Shown piece after piece: positions 34,701-41,936 of a stretch of 64,000 nucleotides of DNA. The translations under genes were made by a program, and so were the position numbers. The notes below the pieces were generated by a model that made no database searches, was not told the DNA's origin, and saw only the letters and a program-made list of their open reading frames with translations. The stretch's first letter is position 1. The number at the start of each line of letters is the position of its first letter. The DNA is from Actinobacteria bacterium OV320 (GTDB lineage Bacteria; Actinomycetota; Actinomycetes; Streptomycetales; Streptomycetaceae). The stretch covers positions 372,001 through 436,000 of the forward strand of contig LJCX01000028.1 of NCBI GenBank assembly GCA_001298545.1. The letters are read 5' to 3'.

Positions 34701-35703
34701 CATCCCGATCGGGCCCCAGAGCGACGGGCCCCAGGGCGACGCCCCCCGTCCGGCGACCGGTCCCGGCGGCACCTCCTCGGCGCTGCCCCCGTTCACGCCC
34801 CCCGTCGTACAGCGCAGCACCGCGATGCCCGGCGCCCCCGAACTCCCGTCGGCCACACCGTCGTCCGCCCACGGCACCGGCACGCCGACGCATCGTCCGG
34901 CCCCGCTGCCCCAGGGCTCCACCACCGGCCCCACCAGCCCCACCAGCCCCACGGGCGCCCTCCCTCGTACCGTCCGTCCCACGACAACGGCCGGACAGCA
35001 CCACTCCGCGCACCCCGCACACCCCGTCGCCCTCACCGGCAGGCCCCCGGTCTCCCCGGTGGCCCCGGTAGCCCCGGTCCCCCTGGTGTCCCCGGCGCCC
35101 GTGCAGCGCCACGTGGCCAAGACGCCCGTACCGTTGCGCCGCACCACGCCCGGGGCGTCCGCGGGCGGGCCCGTGGCGCGTCCGTACCCCACCCCCGGCC
35201 TCACGCCCATGCCCGCTCCGGGGGCGGCACCCGCGACTCCGACCGCACCGCCTGCCCTGCCGACGCCGGTCGTTCAGCGTCGGCCGCTGCCCGCTCCGGG
35301 AGCGACGGCCGGCGCCCCCGTACGCCCCGCCGCGGCACCGGCCCAGGCGGCGCCCGCCCCGGTGCCGGTTCCCCTGCCGGTCCCGGCCCCGGCCCCACGG
35401 CCGCTGCCCGCGGCTCCCACGCCGCCCGCCCCGGTGGTGCAGCGGCGCCAGGCCGCACCACCCCCCACGCTGCGGACCCCGCCCCGCGGCGCGGGCGGGC
35501 CCCCGCCCGGCGGCGACCAGGGTGCGGCGGATCCGGCTCACGCTCACGCGCACCCGCGTCCCGGTTTCGATCCGCGCGCGCTCACCGACTTCCAGCTCGA
35601 CGAGCTGACGCACCGCCTGACCGGTCGCATCACCCGTCTGCTCCGCACCGAACTGCGGCTCGACCGCGAACGGATCGGCAGACTCCGCGACCCCCGCCAC
35701 TGA
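31786..35703 (+). CDS. Giant disordered Pro/Ala/Ser/Thr protein with 16 VQR-like motifs
   Basis: 1305 residues, nearly all low-complexity. The first 120 residues hold a semi-ordered part (MGFLERFRGG, AAWPTLPPIQRAAAG, LATWQNPSFTGAGFHAVLD). Then [VLI]QR motifs recur about every 50-150 residues, most often as VQRA (for example LQRAVPASS, VQRAVPGAG, VQRAATASS, VQRHVAKTP, VQRRQAAPP). The last 45 residues are a helical cap: PRALTDFQLDELTHRLTGRI, then RLLRTELRLDRERIGRLRD. It lies where the CIS has no other tape-measure gene. Tape measure, lumen filler or cargo adaptor are all possible. QR-rich leaders of DUF4157 eCIS-core proteins look similar. Confidence 0.85.
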   Translation: MGFLERFRGGRGGGRGDGSAPSPAGTTTTPAAATSASATTSASTTGGGGAPVSDAGAAPRVVAAAWPTLPPIQRAAAGSTSGVADAGFGGRLATWQNPSFTGAGFHAVLDAAPGGLMSSLRTAPPVAEPERVAAPPRPTPLQRAVPASSPVAPRPASAGPGSTAGPGGASASSGASASGVAASGAAPRPSGSAAPAASTAPVVPSRPTEPSAPAAFPARGIRVSPASPVPSTGPAPLTRSVSAPVQRRSLPARPAPPSASPASASASASASGGSGSAQASGRGTETGGGSPASGKEPAPGPRGAANPVAPAAGSNSGAGEPRTAALPPVGLQRAVPRHAGSAPSGAPVRVQRAVPGAGGTGATGPGPSSAGGVTPTARTGPALPPSAKSSSTSAGSGPAGASGLPGASGAAAAPSAGSAGSPSASAGHSVQRAVPARTAPSSSPGGTPGGTGMRSPGSGAAAPRPGGTERGPSPTSTPGPPPATPPRSAPTSSPSSTVAPVTVSRRAATGASSTPTADVPTGPSAARGSGPGFGSGSAAGRMPGSGSVSSPGPGPAPASGSPSTSASPSGAAPGPARGSAPAPGSGPSSGPGSPVRPGSASGGGGRTAPPGVQRTAATQGPASGPTATSRDGGRTATPGVPRATAPASASGTGPGHGPGPSAASGAGPVPAPGPTTTSHDGGRTPAPSVQRAATASSSTPGPASGPASVPGPASGSGDAGRASTPGVQRAATAPAPASAPVSTPSRPTTTSAPTSAPAPAPTPAGPRSAATGVQRAVSAPVPVTPPARPAPQAPGGVSGSVPAHSGPALPARSAANPPAPAAGSATTPAAVSVPAPASPSATSVQRAASGAAAPRRAGLGAPTSLPSGGPGPATPLSPPAASPTPSAPPAPVGTPSAAAAAHGTGAPGARTEPLPPLRRSTPLGAPVQRAALPVTAAAQPTQPTPPTSSRPALGAPLSTRPADAAPLKAPSGIPIGPQSDGPQGDAPRPATGPGGTSSALPPFTPPVVQRSTAMPGAPELPSATPSSAHGTGTPTHRPAPLPQGSTTGPTSPTSPTGALPRTVRPTTTAGQHHSAHPAHPVALTGRPPVSPVAPVAPVPLVSPAPVQRHVAKTPVPLRRTTPGASAGGPVARPYPTPGLTPMPAPGAAPATPTAPPALPTPVVQRRPLPAPGATAGAPVRPAAAPAQAAPAPVPVPLPVPAPAPRPLPAAPTPPAPVVQRRQAAPPPTLRTPPRGAGGPPPGGDQGAADPAHAHAHPRPGFDPRALTDFQLDELTHRLTGRITRLLRTELRLDRERIGRLRDPRH

Positions 35704-35766
35704 CCGCCACCGACCCCGAAGCCCCGCCGCTCCCGACGCCCCCTCTCCCAGAAAGGCCAGGCCCCG

Positions 35767-36192
35767 ATGCCCTCCGATCTCGACCCGGGCTCCACCATCT
35801 TCTTCACCCTGACCATCGACGGCGAGAGCCTCGGCTTCTTCAACGGGTGTGAGGGGCTCTCGTCCCAGGTGGAGATCGAGCACCGCCAGGAGGGCGGCAA
35901 CAACGGCTTCGTCTGGCAGTTGCCCTCCCGGGTCACGTTCTCCACGATCCGGCTGACCCGGCCGCTCACCCCGGACACCACCAAGGTCGCCAAGTGGATC
36001 TCGTCGGTCACCACGGGGGTGACCCGGCCGACCGCGCAGATCGCGGCACTGCGCGCGGACGGTTCGGAGGTGGCCCGGTGGGGGCTCATCGACGTGCTGC
36101 CGGTCAGCTGGCAGGGGCCGTCCCTCAGCCCGGACAGCCCGGGTGTGGCCACGGAGGTCCTGGAGATCACCCACCACGGCTTCACGGACTGA
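35767..36192 (+). CDS. Second tube-like protein (tube initiator, Pvc5-like)
   Basis: 141 residues, gp19-like fold: STIFFTLTIDGESLGFFNGC, the variable loop HRQEGGNNGFVWQLPSR, then TFSTIRLTRPLTPDTTKVAK and the closing TEVLEITHHGFTD. It differs enough from the 30660 tube protein to be a distinct subunit. Being next to the LysM adaptor suggests it forms the first tube ring on the baseplate. Confidence 0.88.
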   Translation: MPSDLDPGSTIFFTLTIDGESLGFFNGCEGLSSQVEIEHRQEGGNNGFVWQLPSRVTFSTIRLTRPLTPDTTKVAKWISSVTTGVTRPTAQIAALRADGSEVARWGLIDVLPVSWQGPSLSPDSPGVATEVLEITHHGFTD

Positions 36193-36269
36193 GAACCGGG
36201 ACGAGAAACCGGACCAGAACCAGAACCCAGACCAGGACCAGGACCAGGACGAGGCAGGGAGTACAAGCC

Positions 36270-36995
36270 ATGGCCAAGGGAAGCAAAGGCGGCGCCGGCA
36301 AGAGCCTGGTCCGTGCCACCCTCGCGATCCACGAACCGCCGGTGGGCACGAGCACGACCCCCGGCGGGCTGATCAAATCCTTCGGGTTCGACTTCAACCC
36401 GGCACAGCTCCAGCTCGGCCGCCGGGCGCAGTGGAAGGTCACCCCCACGGCGGCCGTCCGGGACGGCTCCGTACCGGAGTTCATGGGCCCGGAGCCCCGC
36501 GAGATGACCGTCGAGATCTTCCTCGACACCTCGGACCAGCCCGGCAGCAACACCGTCCTGAAGAAGGTCGAGTCCCTGCTGGAGTGCTGCGAGGTCACCA
36601 CCAAGAGCATCGCCGCCAAGCAGCCCTCGCCGCCGTGGGTGGTCTTCCAGTGGGGCTCGTTCTCCACGGCCCGCTTCACCGCCTACGTCAGCAGCATCGA
36701 CGTCACGTACTCGCTCTTCGGCACGACCGGCGTCCCGATCCGCGCCACCTGCCAGGTACGCCTGAACGAGATCCCCAGCAAGACGAAGGGCCAGAACCCG
36801 ACCTCCGGCGCCCTCACCGCGCAGCGGGTGCACCGGGTCGTCGCCGGTGACTCCCTCCAGTCGCTGGCCTGGCGCGAGTACGGCGACGCCTCCGCGTGGC
36901 GGTCCATCGCCGAGGTCAACGGCATCGACGACCCGTCCCGTCTGCCGACCGGCATCGAGCTCGTGCTGCCCTCCGCCGAGGAGGTGCGCCACTAG
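36270..36995 (+). CDS. cis7: LysM-containing baseplate/tube adaptor (Pvc7-like)
   Basis: 241 residues. The N-terminal two thirds are the gp53/gp48-like adaptor core (FGFDFNPAQLQLGRRAQWKV, MGPEPREMTVEIFLDTSDQP, VVFQWGSFSTARFTAYVSSI). The C-terminal 55 are a LysM domain (RVHRVVAGDSLQSLAWREYG, then LPTGIELVLPS). In eCIS it links tube and spike hub; the LysM packs inside the baseplate rather than binding peptidoglycan. An ACCAGG-type short repeat (36205-36252) fills the space before the start. Confidence 0.93.
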   Translation: MAKGSKGGAGKSLVRATLAIHEPPVGTSTTPGGLIKSFGFDFNPAQLQLGRRAQWKVTPTAAVRDGSVPEFMGPEPREMTVEIFLDTSDQPGSNTVLKKVESLLECCEVTTKSIAAKQPSPPWVVFQWGSFSTARFTAYVSSIDVTYSLFGTTGVPIRATCQVRLNEIPSKTKGQNPTSGALTAQRVHRVVAGDSLQSLAWREYGDASAWRSIAEVNGIDDPSRLPTGIELVLPSAEEVRH

Positions 36996-38896
36996 TGGTC
37001 CAGTCCGCGTTCTCCAGCGTCATCCAGGTCACCCTCGGTGGCGGTCCCCTGCCCGTCGACATCGCGCCGCTCCTCGTCGAGGGCTGGGTGGACCAGGGTC
37101 TCGGCGTGCCGGCCGCCTTCCGGCTCACCTTCCGCGACCCCGGCCGTCTGGTCCTCGGCAAGCTGGGCGTCAAGTTCGGCACCCCCGTCGTCCTCGCCCC
37201 GATCGCCGACGGCAAGGGCGCCTCCGACCCGCTCCTCACCGGCGAGGTCTGCGGTCTGGAGGCCGACTACGACGGCACCGGCACCTTCACGGTCATCCGC
37301 GGCTACGACTTCGGCCACCGTCTGATGCGCCAGCGCCGCGTCGCCGCCTACCGCAACCAGAGCGCCTCCGACATCGCCCGCAAGCTGGCCGCCCAGGACG
37401 GCGTCCCGGTCGGGAAGATCCAGTCCACCAAGACCGTCTACGAGTTCATCAGCCAGGCCAACGTCACCGACTGGGACTTCCTCGCCCGGCTGGCCGACGA
37501 GAACGAGATGGTCATGTCGGTGGACGCCAAGGGCAAGTTCCAGTTCGTCAAGCCCGACCCGGCGTCCGGCGCCCCGGCCACCTCCACCCCCGGTGACAAG
37601 AGCCCGTTCGTCCTGGAAGCCGGCACCGACATCCTCCGTCTGCGGGCCGCCGTCACGGCCGCCGAACAGGTCGGGACCGTCGAGGCGCGTGGCTGGGACG
37701 TGACGACCAAGAAGAAGCTCACCGCGACCGCGCCCGCCAAGACCAACCCCGGCATCAGCATCGGCACGACGCCCGGTGAGGCCGCCGCCAAGTTCAAGCC
37801 GGCCAAGCTGGTCGACGCGCAGACGCCGTACGACCGGCAGTCGGAGGTGAAGTTCGCCGCCGAGGCCCTCGCCGACGACGTCACCGGCTCCTTCGCCGAA
37901 CTGGAGGTCATCGCGCGCGGCACCCCGAAGCTCCGCCCCGGGCTGCCCGTCACCCTCGCCGACGTCGGCGCTCCCTTCGAGGGCAAGTACACCGCCACCT
38001 CCGTACGGCACGTCTTCGGCGACGGCAAGCACTACGAGGCCTGGGTGACGGTCAGCGGACGGCAGTGGCGGTCCCTGTACGGACTCGCCTCCGGCGGCGG
38101 CAACGCCTCCAACGGCCTGAACCTCCCCGGCACCGCCAACGCCCTGGTCACCGACGCCGGCGACCCGCTCAAGCAGGGCCGCGTCAAGCTCCAGTTCCCC
38201 TGGCTCGACGACGCCTACGTCAGCGACTGGACGCGCGTGGTGCAGTGGGGCGGCAAGCGCGGCGGCTCGATCTTCCCCCTCGACGTCGGCGACGAGGTGC
38301 TGGTCGGCTTCGACCGGGGCGCCCTGGACCACCCCTACGTCATCGGCGGCCTGTACAACGGCAAGGACAAGCCGACCCCCGTCAAGGACGTGCCCCTGCA
38401 CGACGGCGCCCGGCAGCGGGCCTCCCGGCACACCCTGTCCGACCGCGAGGGCAACCGGGTGGACCTGCTCAGCCAGCGGACCGGCGGCAAGCAGGGCGTG
38501 CGGCTGACCAGCGGCGACGACAAACTCGTCATCAACCTGGACCGGGCGCAGACCGAGATCACCGTGGACAGCAAGGGCACCGTCAGCATCACGGGCAGCC
38601 GCTCGGTGACCGTCAAGGCCGGCACCGACCTCACCCTCACCGCGGGCCGCAACATCGCCATCCGAAGCGGCGGCTCCATCACCCTGAGGGGCAACCTGAT
38701 CAACATCAGGTCCATGACGGGCATGGTGTCGGTGGACGCGGCGGGCCTGCTCAACCTCAAGTCGGGCGGCGCCGCCACGTTCAGCGCGGGCGCCACCGTC
38801 CAGATCAACTCCACCGCCAACGTGGGCATCCGGGCCGCCACGCTCATGCTCCAGGGCATGGTCATGGTCAACGCCAAGCCGTACCCGCTGCCGTGA
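36995..38896 (+). CDS. cis8: VgrG-like spike protein
   Basis: 633 residues from GTG 36995, which shares its first base with the preceding TAG. The gp27-like hub covers about residues 1-380 (VDQGLGVPAAFRLTFRDPGR, TVIRGYDFGHRLMRQRRVAA). The gp5 OB domain has GRVKLQFPWLDDAYVSDWTR and VLVGFDRGALDHPYVIGGLY. A beta-helix needle follows (repeated VTVKAG, LTLTAGRN, GSITLRGN and similar). It forms the central spike that pierces the target membrane. There is no C-terminal effector extension, and no separate PAAR gene is seen nearby. Confidence 0.95.
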   Translation: MVQSAFSSVIQVTLGGGPLPVDIAPLLVEGWVDQGLGVPAAFRLTFRDPGRLVLGKLGVKFGTPVVLAPIADGKGASDPLLTGEVCGLEADYDGTGTFTVIRGYDFGHRLMRQRRVAAYRNQSASDIARKLAAQDGVPVGKIQSTKTVYEFISQANVTDWDFLARLADENEMVMSVDAKGKFQFVKPDPASGAPATSTPGDKSPFVLEAGTDILRLRAAVTAAEQVGTVEARGWDVTTKKKLTATAPAKTNPGISIGTTPGEAAAKFKPAKLVDAQTPYDRQSEVKFAAEALADDVTGSFAELEVIARGTPKLRPGLPVTLADVGAPFEGKYTATSVRHVFGDGKHYEAWVTVSGRQWRSLYGLASGGGNASNGLNLPGTANALVTDAGDPLKQGRVKLQFPWLDDAYVSDWTRVVQWGGKRGGSIFPLDVGDEVLVGFDRGALDHPYVIGGLYNGKDKPTPVKDVPLHDGARQRASRHTLSDREGNRVDLLSQRTGGKQGVRLTSGDDKLVINLDRAQTEITVDSKGTVSITGSRSVTVKAGTDLTLTAGRNIAIRSGGSITLRGNLINIRSMTGMVSVDAAGLLNLKSGGAATFSAGATVQINSTANVGIRAATLMLQGMVMVNAKPYPLP

Positions 38897-38945
38897 CACG
38901 CGGACGGCACGCCGTGAGAATCAGGAAAAGGCAGGTGGCCCTCTG

Positions 38946-39389
38946 ATGGCCGAGCAATTCGTCGGATCGGGCTGGGCGTTCCCGCTCCGCATCGGCCCCA
39001 CCGGGGGCATCGCCCTGGTCAGCGGGGAGCGTGAGATCGAGGAGGCCATCCGGCTGATCCTCGCCACCTCGCCGGGCGAACGCCCCATGCGCCCGGAGTA
39101 CGGCTGCGCCATCCACGACCTGGTCTTCGCCCCGGTCAACGAGGCGACGGCCGGGCGTATCCAGCACGAGGTGTACACCAGCCTGGACCGCTGGGAGCCG
39201 CGCATCGAGGTCACCGACGTCGAGGTCACCGCCGGCGCCGAACAGGGCGTGCTCTTCATCGACGTCCAGTACGCGATCCGCGGCACCAACAACCCGCGCA
39301 GTCTCGTCTTCCCCTTCTACGTCATTCCGTCCCATGACGAGCCGGGTCTTCCCGGTCCGTCCGGTACGGCTTCCGAAAGCGACCGCTGA
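38946..39389 (+). CDS. cis9: Baseplate gp25/GPW-like protein
   Basis: 147 residues. Conserved blocks are GGIALVSGEREIEEAIRLIL, ATSPGERPMRPEYGCAIHDL and IDVQYAIRGTNNPRSLVFPF. gp25-like wedge proteins connect the sheath to the baseplate. Its TGA overlaps the next ATG by one base (TGATG). Confidence 0.95.
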   Translation: MAEQFVGSGWAFPLRIGPTGGIALVSGEREIEEAIRLILATSPGERPMRPEYGCAIHDLVFAPVNEATAGRIQHEVYTSLDRWEPRIEVTDVEVTAGAEQGVLFIDVQYAIRGTNNPRSLVFPFYVIPSHDEPGLPGPSGTASESDR

Positions 39390-41347
39390 TGGCCCTGCCC
39401 TCCCCGAACCTGGACGACCGCCGCTTCCAGCAGTTCGTCGACGACGCCAAGCGCTACATCCAGCAGCGCGCACCGGAATGGACCGACCACAACGTCTCCG
39501 ACCCGGGCGTGACGCTCGTCGAGACGGTCGCCCACATGGCCGACCAGATCGTCTACCGCCTCAACCGCGTCCCCGACAAGAACCACCTCGCCTTCCTGGA
39601 CCTGGTCGGCATCCGCCTCTTCCCGCCGTCCGCCGCCCGCACGGAGGTCACCTTCTGGCTGTCCGCGCCGCAGGACGAGCCGGTGCTGCTGCCGGTGGGC
39701 ACCGAGGTGGCGACGGTCCGCACGGAGAGCGAGGAAGCCGTCGTCTTCGCGACGGAACGCGAACTCACCGTCGTACCGAGCCAGTTGAGCCACCTCGTCG
39801 TGCAGCACCGGGGCGAGCCGGTCACCGACCGGACCACCGACCTCACCGAGGGCAAGGACCTGCTCTGCTTCGCCGAGGCACCGCAGCCCGGCGACTGCAT
39901 GCTGTTCGGTCTGAGCGCGGCCGTCCCGCACTGCGCGGTGGTCCTGGAACTCGACAGCCGCGTCGACGGCGTCGGCGTCGACCCGCGCCAGCCCCCGCTG
40001 GTCTGGGAGGCGTGGACCGAGGACGGCTGGCAGGAGTGCGAGATCGACCGCGACGGCACCGGCGGCCTCAACCGCCCCGGCGAGGTCGTCCTGCACATCA
40101 CCGGCGGCCACGTCCTGTCCCGCTCCGGCGGCCAGGAGGCCGGCTGGCTGCGCTGCCGCGTCACCGAGCCCCTCCCCGGCCAGCCCTTCTACACGACCTC
40201 CCCGACCGTGCGGTCCGCCGAGGTGTTCACCGTCGGCGGCACCGCCCCCGCCGTGCACGCCGAGACCGTCTACGACGAGGCCCTCGGCGAGTCCACGGGC
40301 CTCCCCGGCCAGCACGTCGCCCTCGCGCACGCGCCCGTCGTCGGCGACGACCCGCCGCTCCTGCTCCAGACCGCCCAGCACGAGGGCTGGTCCGACTGGC
40401 AGGTCGTCCCGCACTTCGCCGCCTCCGGCCCCGACGACCGCCATGTCACCCTCGACGCGGCCACCGGCGAGATCGCCTTCGGCCCGTCCGTCCGCGAACC
40501 CGACGGCAAACTCCGCCAGTACGGCGCAGTCGCCCCCAAGGGCTCGGTCATCCGGGCCCGCCGCTACCGCACGGGCGGCGGCCGCGCCGGCAACGTGGCC
40601 CGGGGCGCGGTCCAGGTGCTCCGCACCTCCGTCCCGTACGTCTCGGAGGTCGTCAACCGGGAGGCCGCGCGCGGCGGAGTCGACGGCGAGACGGTGGAGG
40701 AGGCGAAACTCCGCGCGCCGATCACCCTGCGCGCCCAGGAGCGGGCCGTGACCCTGCGCGACTACGAGGAACTCGCCCGCCGCGCCGCCCCCGAGACGGC
40801 CCGCATCACCTGCCTGGAGGGTCAGCCCGACGAGCACGGCTCCTACGCGGTACGGGTGCTGGTGGTCCCGCAGGCCGTACCGGACCCCGGCGGACGCCTC
40901 CGCTTCGAACAACTGGTGCCCGGCGACTCCCTGCTGGACCGCATCACCCGCCACCTCGACGAACGCCGCCTGATCGGCACCAGGCTGGCCGTCGGACCGC
41001 CGTACTACCAGGGCGTGACGGTGGTGGCGACGGTGCACGCCTTCCGGGGCGTCGACACGGACCGCGTCCGCCGCCAGGCCCACGACGCCCTCTACCGCCA
41101 CCTCGACCCGCTGATCGGCGGCGCGGACGGCAAGGGCTGGCCCTTCGGCCGCCCGGTGCAGTCGGGCGAGGTCTTCGCCGTCCTCCAACGCGTCCCGGGA
41201 GTGGAACTGGTCGACCAGGTCATGCTGCACCCCGCCGACCCGCTGACGGGCAAGCGCGGCGAGGCCACCGACCGCATCGACCTGGCCGCCCCGGCCCTGG
41301 TGTTCTCCTACGACCACCGGGTGCGAGTGATCGGGGACGGCGCATGA
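39389..41347 (+). CDS. cis11: Baseplate J/gp6-like wedge protein
   Basis: 652 residues. The N-terminus PNLDDRRFQQFVDDAKRYIQ and WTDHNVSDPGVTLVETVAHM is diagnostic for the eCIS gp6-like wedge. The J domain core includes ARRYRTGGGRAGNVARGAV and EAKLRAPITLRAQERAVTLR, followed by DYEELARRAAPETARI. It is the largest baseplate wedge subunit. Its stop overlaps a 12-codon mini-ORF that leads into the tail protein I gene. Confidence 0.95.
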   Translation: MALPSPNLDDRRFQQFVDDAKRYIQQRAPEWTDHNVSDPGVTLVETVAHMADQIVYRLNRVPDKNHLAFLDLVGIRLFPPSAARTEVTFWLSAPQDEPVLLPVGTEVATVRTESEEAVVFATERELTVVPSQLSHLVVQHRGEPVTDRTTDLTEGKDLLCFAEAPQPGDCMLFGLSAAVPHCAVVLELDSRVDGVGVDPRQPPLVWEAWTEDGWQECEIDRDGTGGLNRPGEVVLHITGGHVLSRSGGQEAGWLRCRVTEPLPGQPFYTTSPTVRSAEVFTVGGTAPAVHAETVYDEALGESTGLPGQHVALAHAPVVGDDPPLLLQTAQHEGWSDWQVVPHFAASGPDDRHVTLDAATGEIAFGPSVREPDGKLRQYGAVAPKGSVIRARRYRTGGGRAGNVARGAVQVLRTSVPYVSEVVNREAARGGVDGETVEEAKLRAPITLRAQERAVTLRDYEELARRAAPETARITCLEGQPDEHGSYAVRVLVVPQAVPDPGGRLRFEQLVPGDSLLDRITRHLDERRLIGTRLAVGPPYYQGVTVVATVHAFRGVDTDRVRRQAHDALYRHLDPLIGGADGKGWPFGRPVQSGEVFAVLQRVPGVELVDQVMLHPADPLTGKRGEATDRIDLAAPALVFSYDHRVRVIGDGA

Positions 41348-41382
41348 GCGGCGCGAACTCACCGAAGGGAACGGGACGTTGA
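41344..41382 (+). CDS. 12-codon linker ORF (coupling peptide) between baseplate genes
   Basis: ATG at 41344 overlaps the TGA of the baseplate J gene (ATGA). It reads MSGANSPKGTGR and stops at 41382, where the TGA overlaps the TTG start of the next gene (TTGA). The perfect double overlap suggests a translational relay. The peptide may have no function of its own. Confidence 0.35.
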   Translation: MSGANSPKGTGR

Positions 41383-41936
41383 GGGGCTCGGTGGACGGAC
41401 TCGGCTCCTCCGTGCCGATCGGCGCGATGCTGCCGGCCGTCTTCGCCGACGACGACCTGGCACAGCGCTTCGTCGGGGGTCTGGACGAGGTGATGGCCCC
41501 CATCCTCAACGTCCTCGACTGCCTGCCCGCCTACTTCGACCCGGCCCTGGCCCCGGTCGACTTCACCCGCTGGCTGGCGAGTTGGGTCGGCGCGGAGACC
41601 GACGGCACGGAACCGGAACCGAGGCTGCGGGCCGCGGTCGCGGCGGCCGCCTACCTGCACCGGGTGCGCGGCACCCGGCGCGGCCTGTCGGAGACGGTCC
41701 GGCTGGCCTTCGGCGTGGAGCCGGAGATCTCCGAGAGCGGCGGCGCCGAGTGGAGCGCCCGGCCGCTCGGCCCGGTCCCCGGCGCACCCCGGCCGCACCT
41801 GCACGTCACGATCCGGCTGCCCGACCCCGGCCCGGCGGACGAGCACCGCCTGGACACCCTCGTGGCCGCCGCCCGCCCCGCCCACATGCCGTACACGGTC
41901 AAGGTGACCGCCGCCGAAAGGACCCCGGAGAGATGA
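41379..41936 (+). CDS. cis12: Tail protein I-like baseplate wedge (Pvc12-like)
   Basis: 185 residues. The TTG at 41379 is preferred because AAGGGA lies eight bases upstream; a GTG at 41391 is possible. Core blocks are LPAVFADDDLAQRFVGGLDE, PAYFDPALAPVDFTRWLASW and YLHRVRGTRRGLSETVRLAF, which define tail protein I/gp7-like wedge proteins. It is short compared with Pvc12 of PVC particles, which carries extra fibre-attachment domains, and this agrees with the absence of a tail-fibre gene. Confidence 0.9.
   Translation: MRGSVDGLGSSVPIGAMLPAVFADDDLAQRFVGGLDEVMAPILNVLDCLPAYFDPALAPVDFTRWLASWVGAETDGTEPEPRLRAAVAAAAYLHRVRGTRRGLSETVRLAFGVEPEISESGGAEWSARPLGPVPGAPRPHLHVTIRLPDPGPADEHRLDTLVAAARPAHMPYTVKVTAAERTPER

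Noticed and set aside
31786..35703. Extensin or mucin-like surface protein
   Set aside because: No signal peptide or anchor is present, and the gene is embedded and tightly spaced in the CIS operon.
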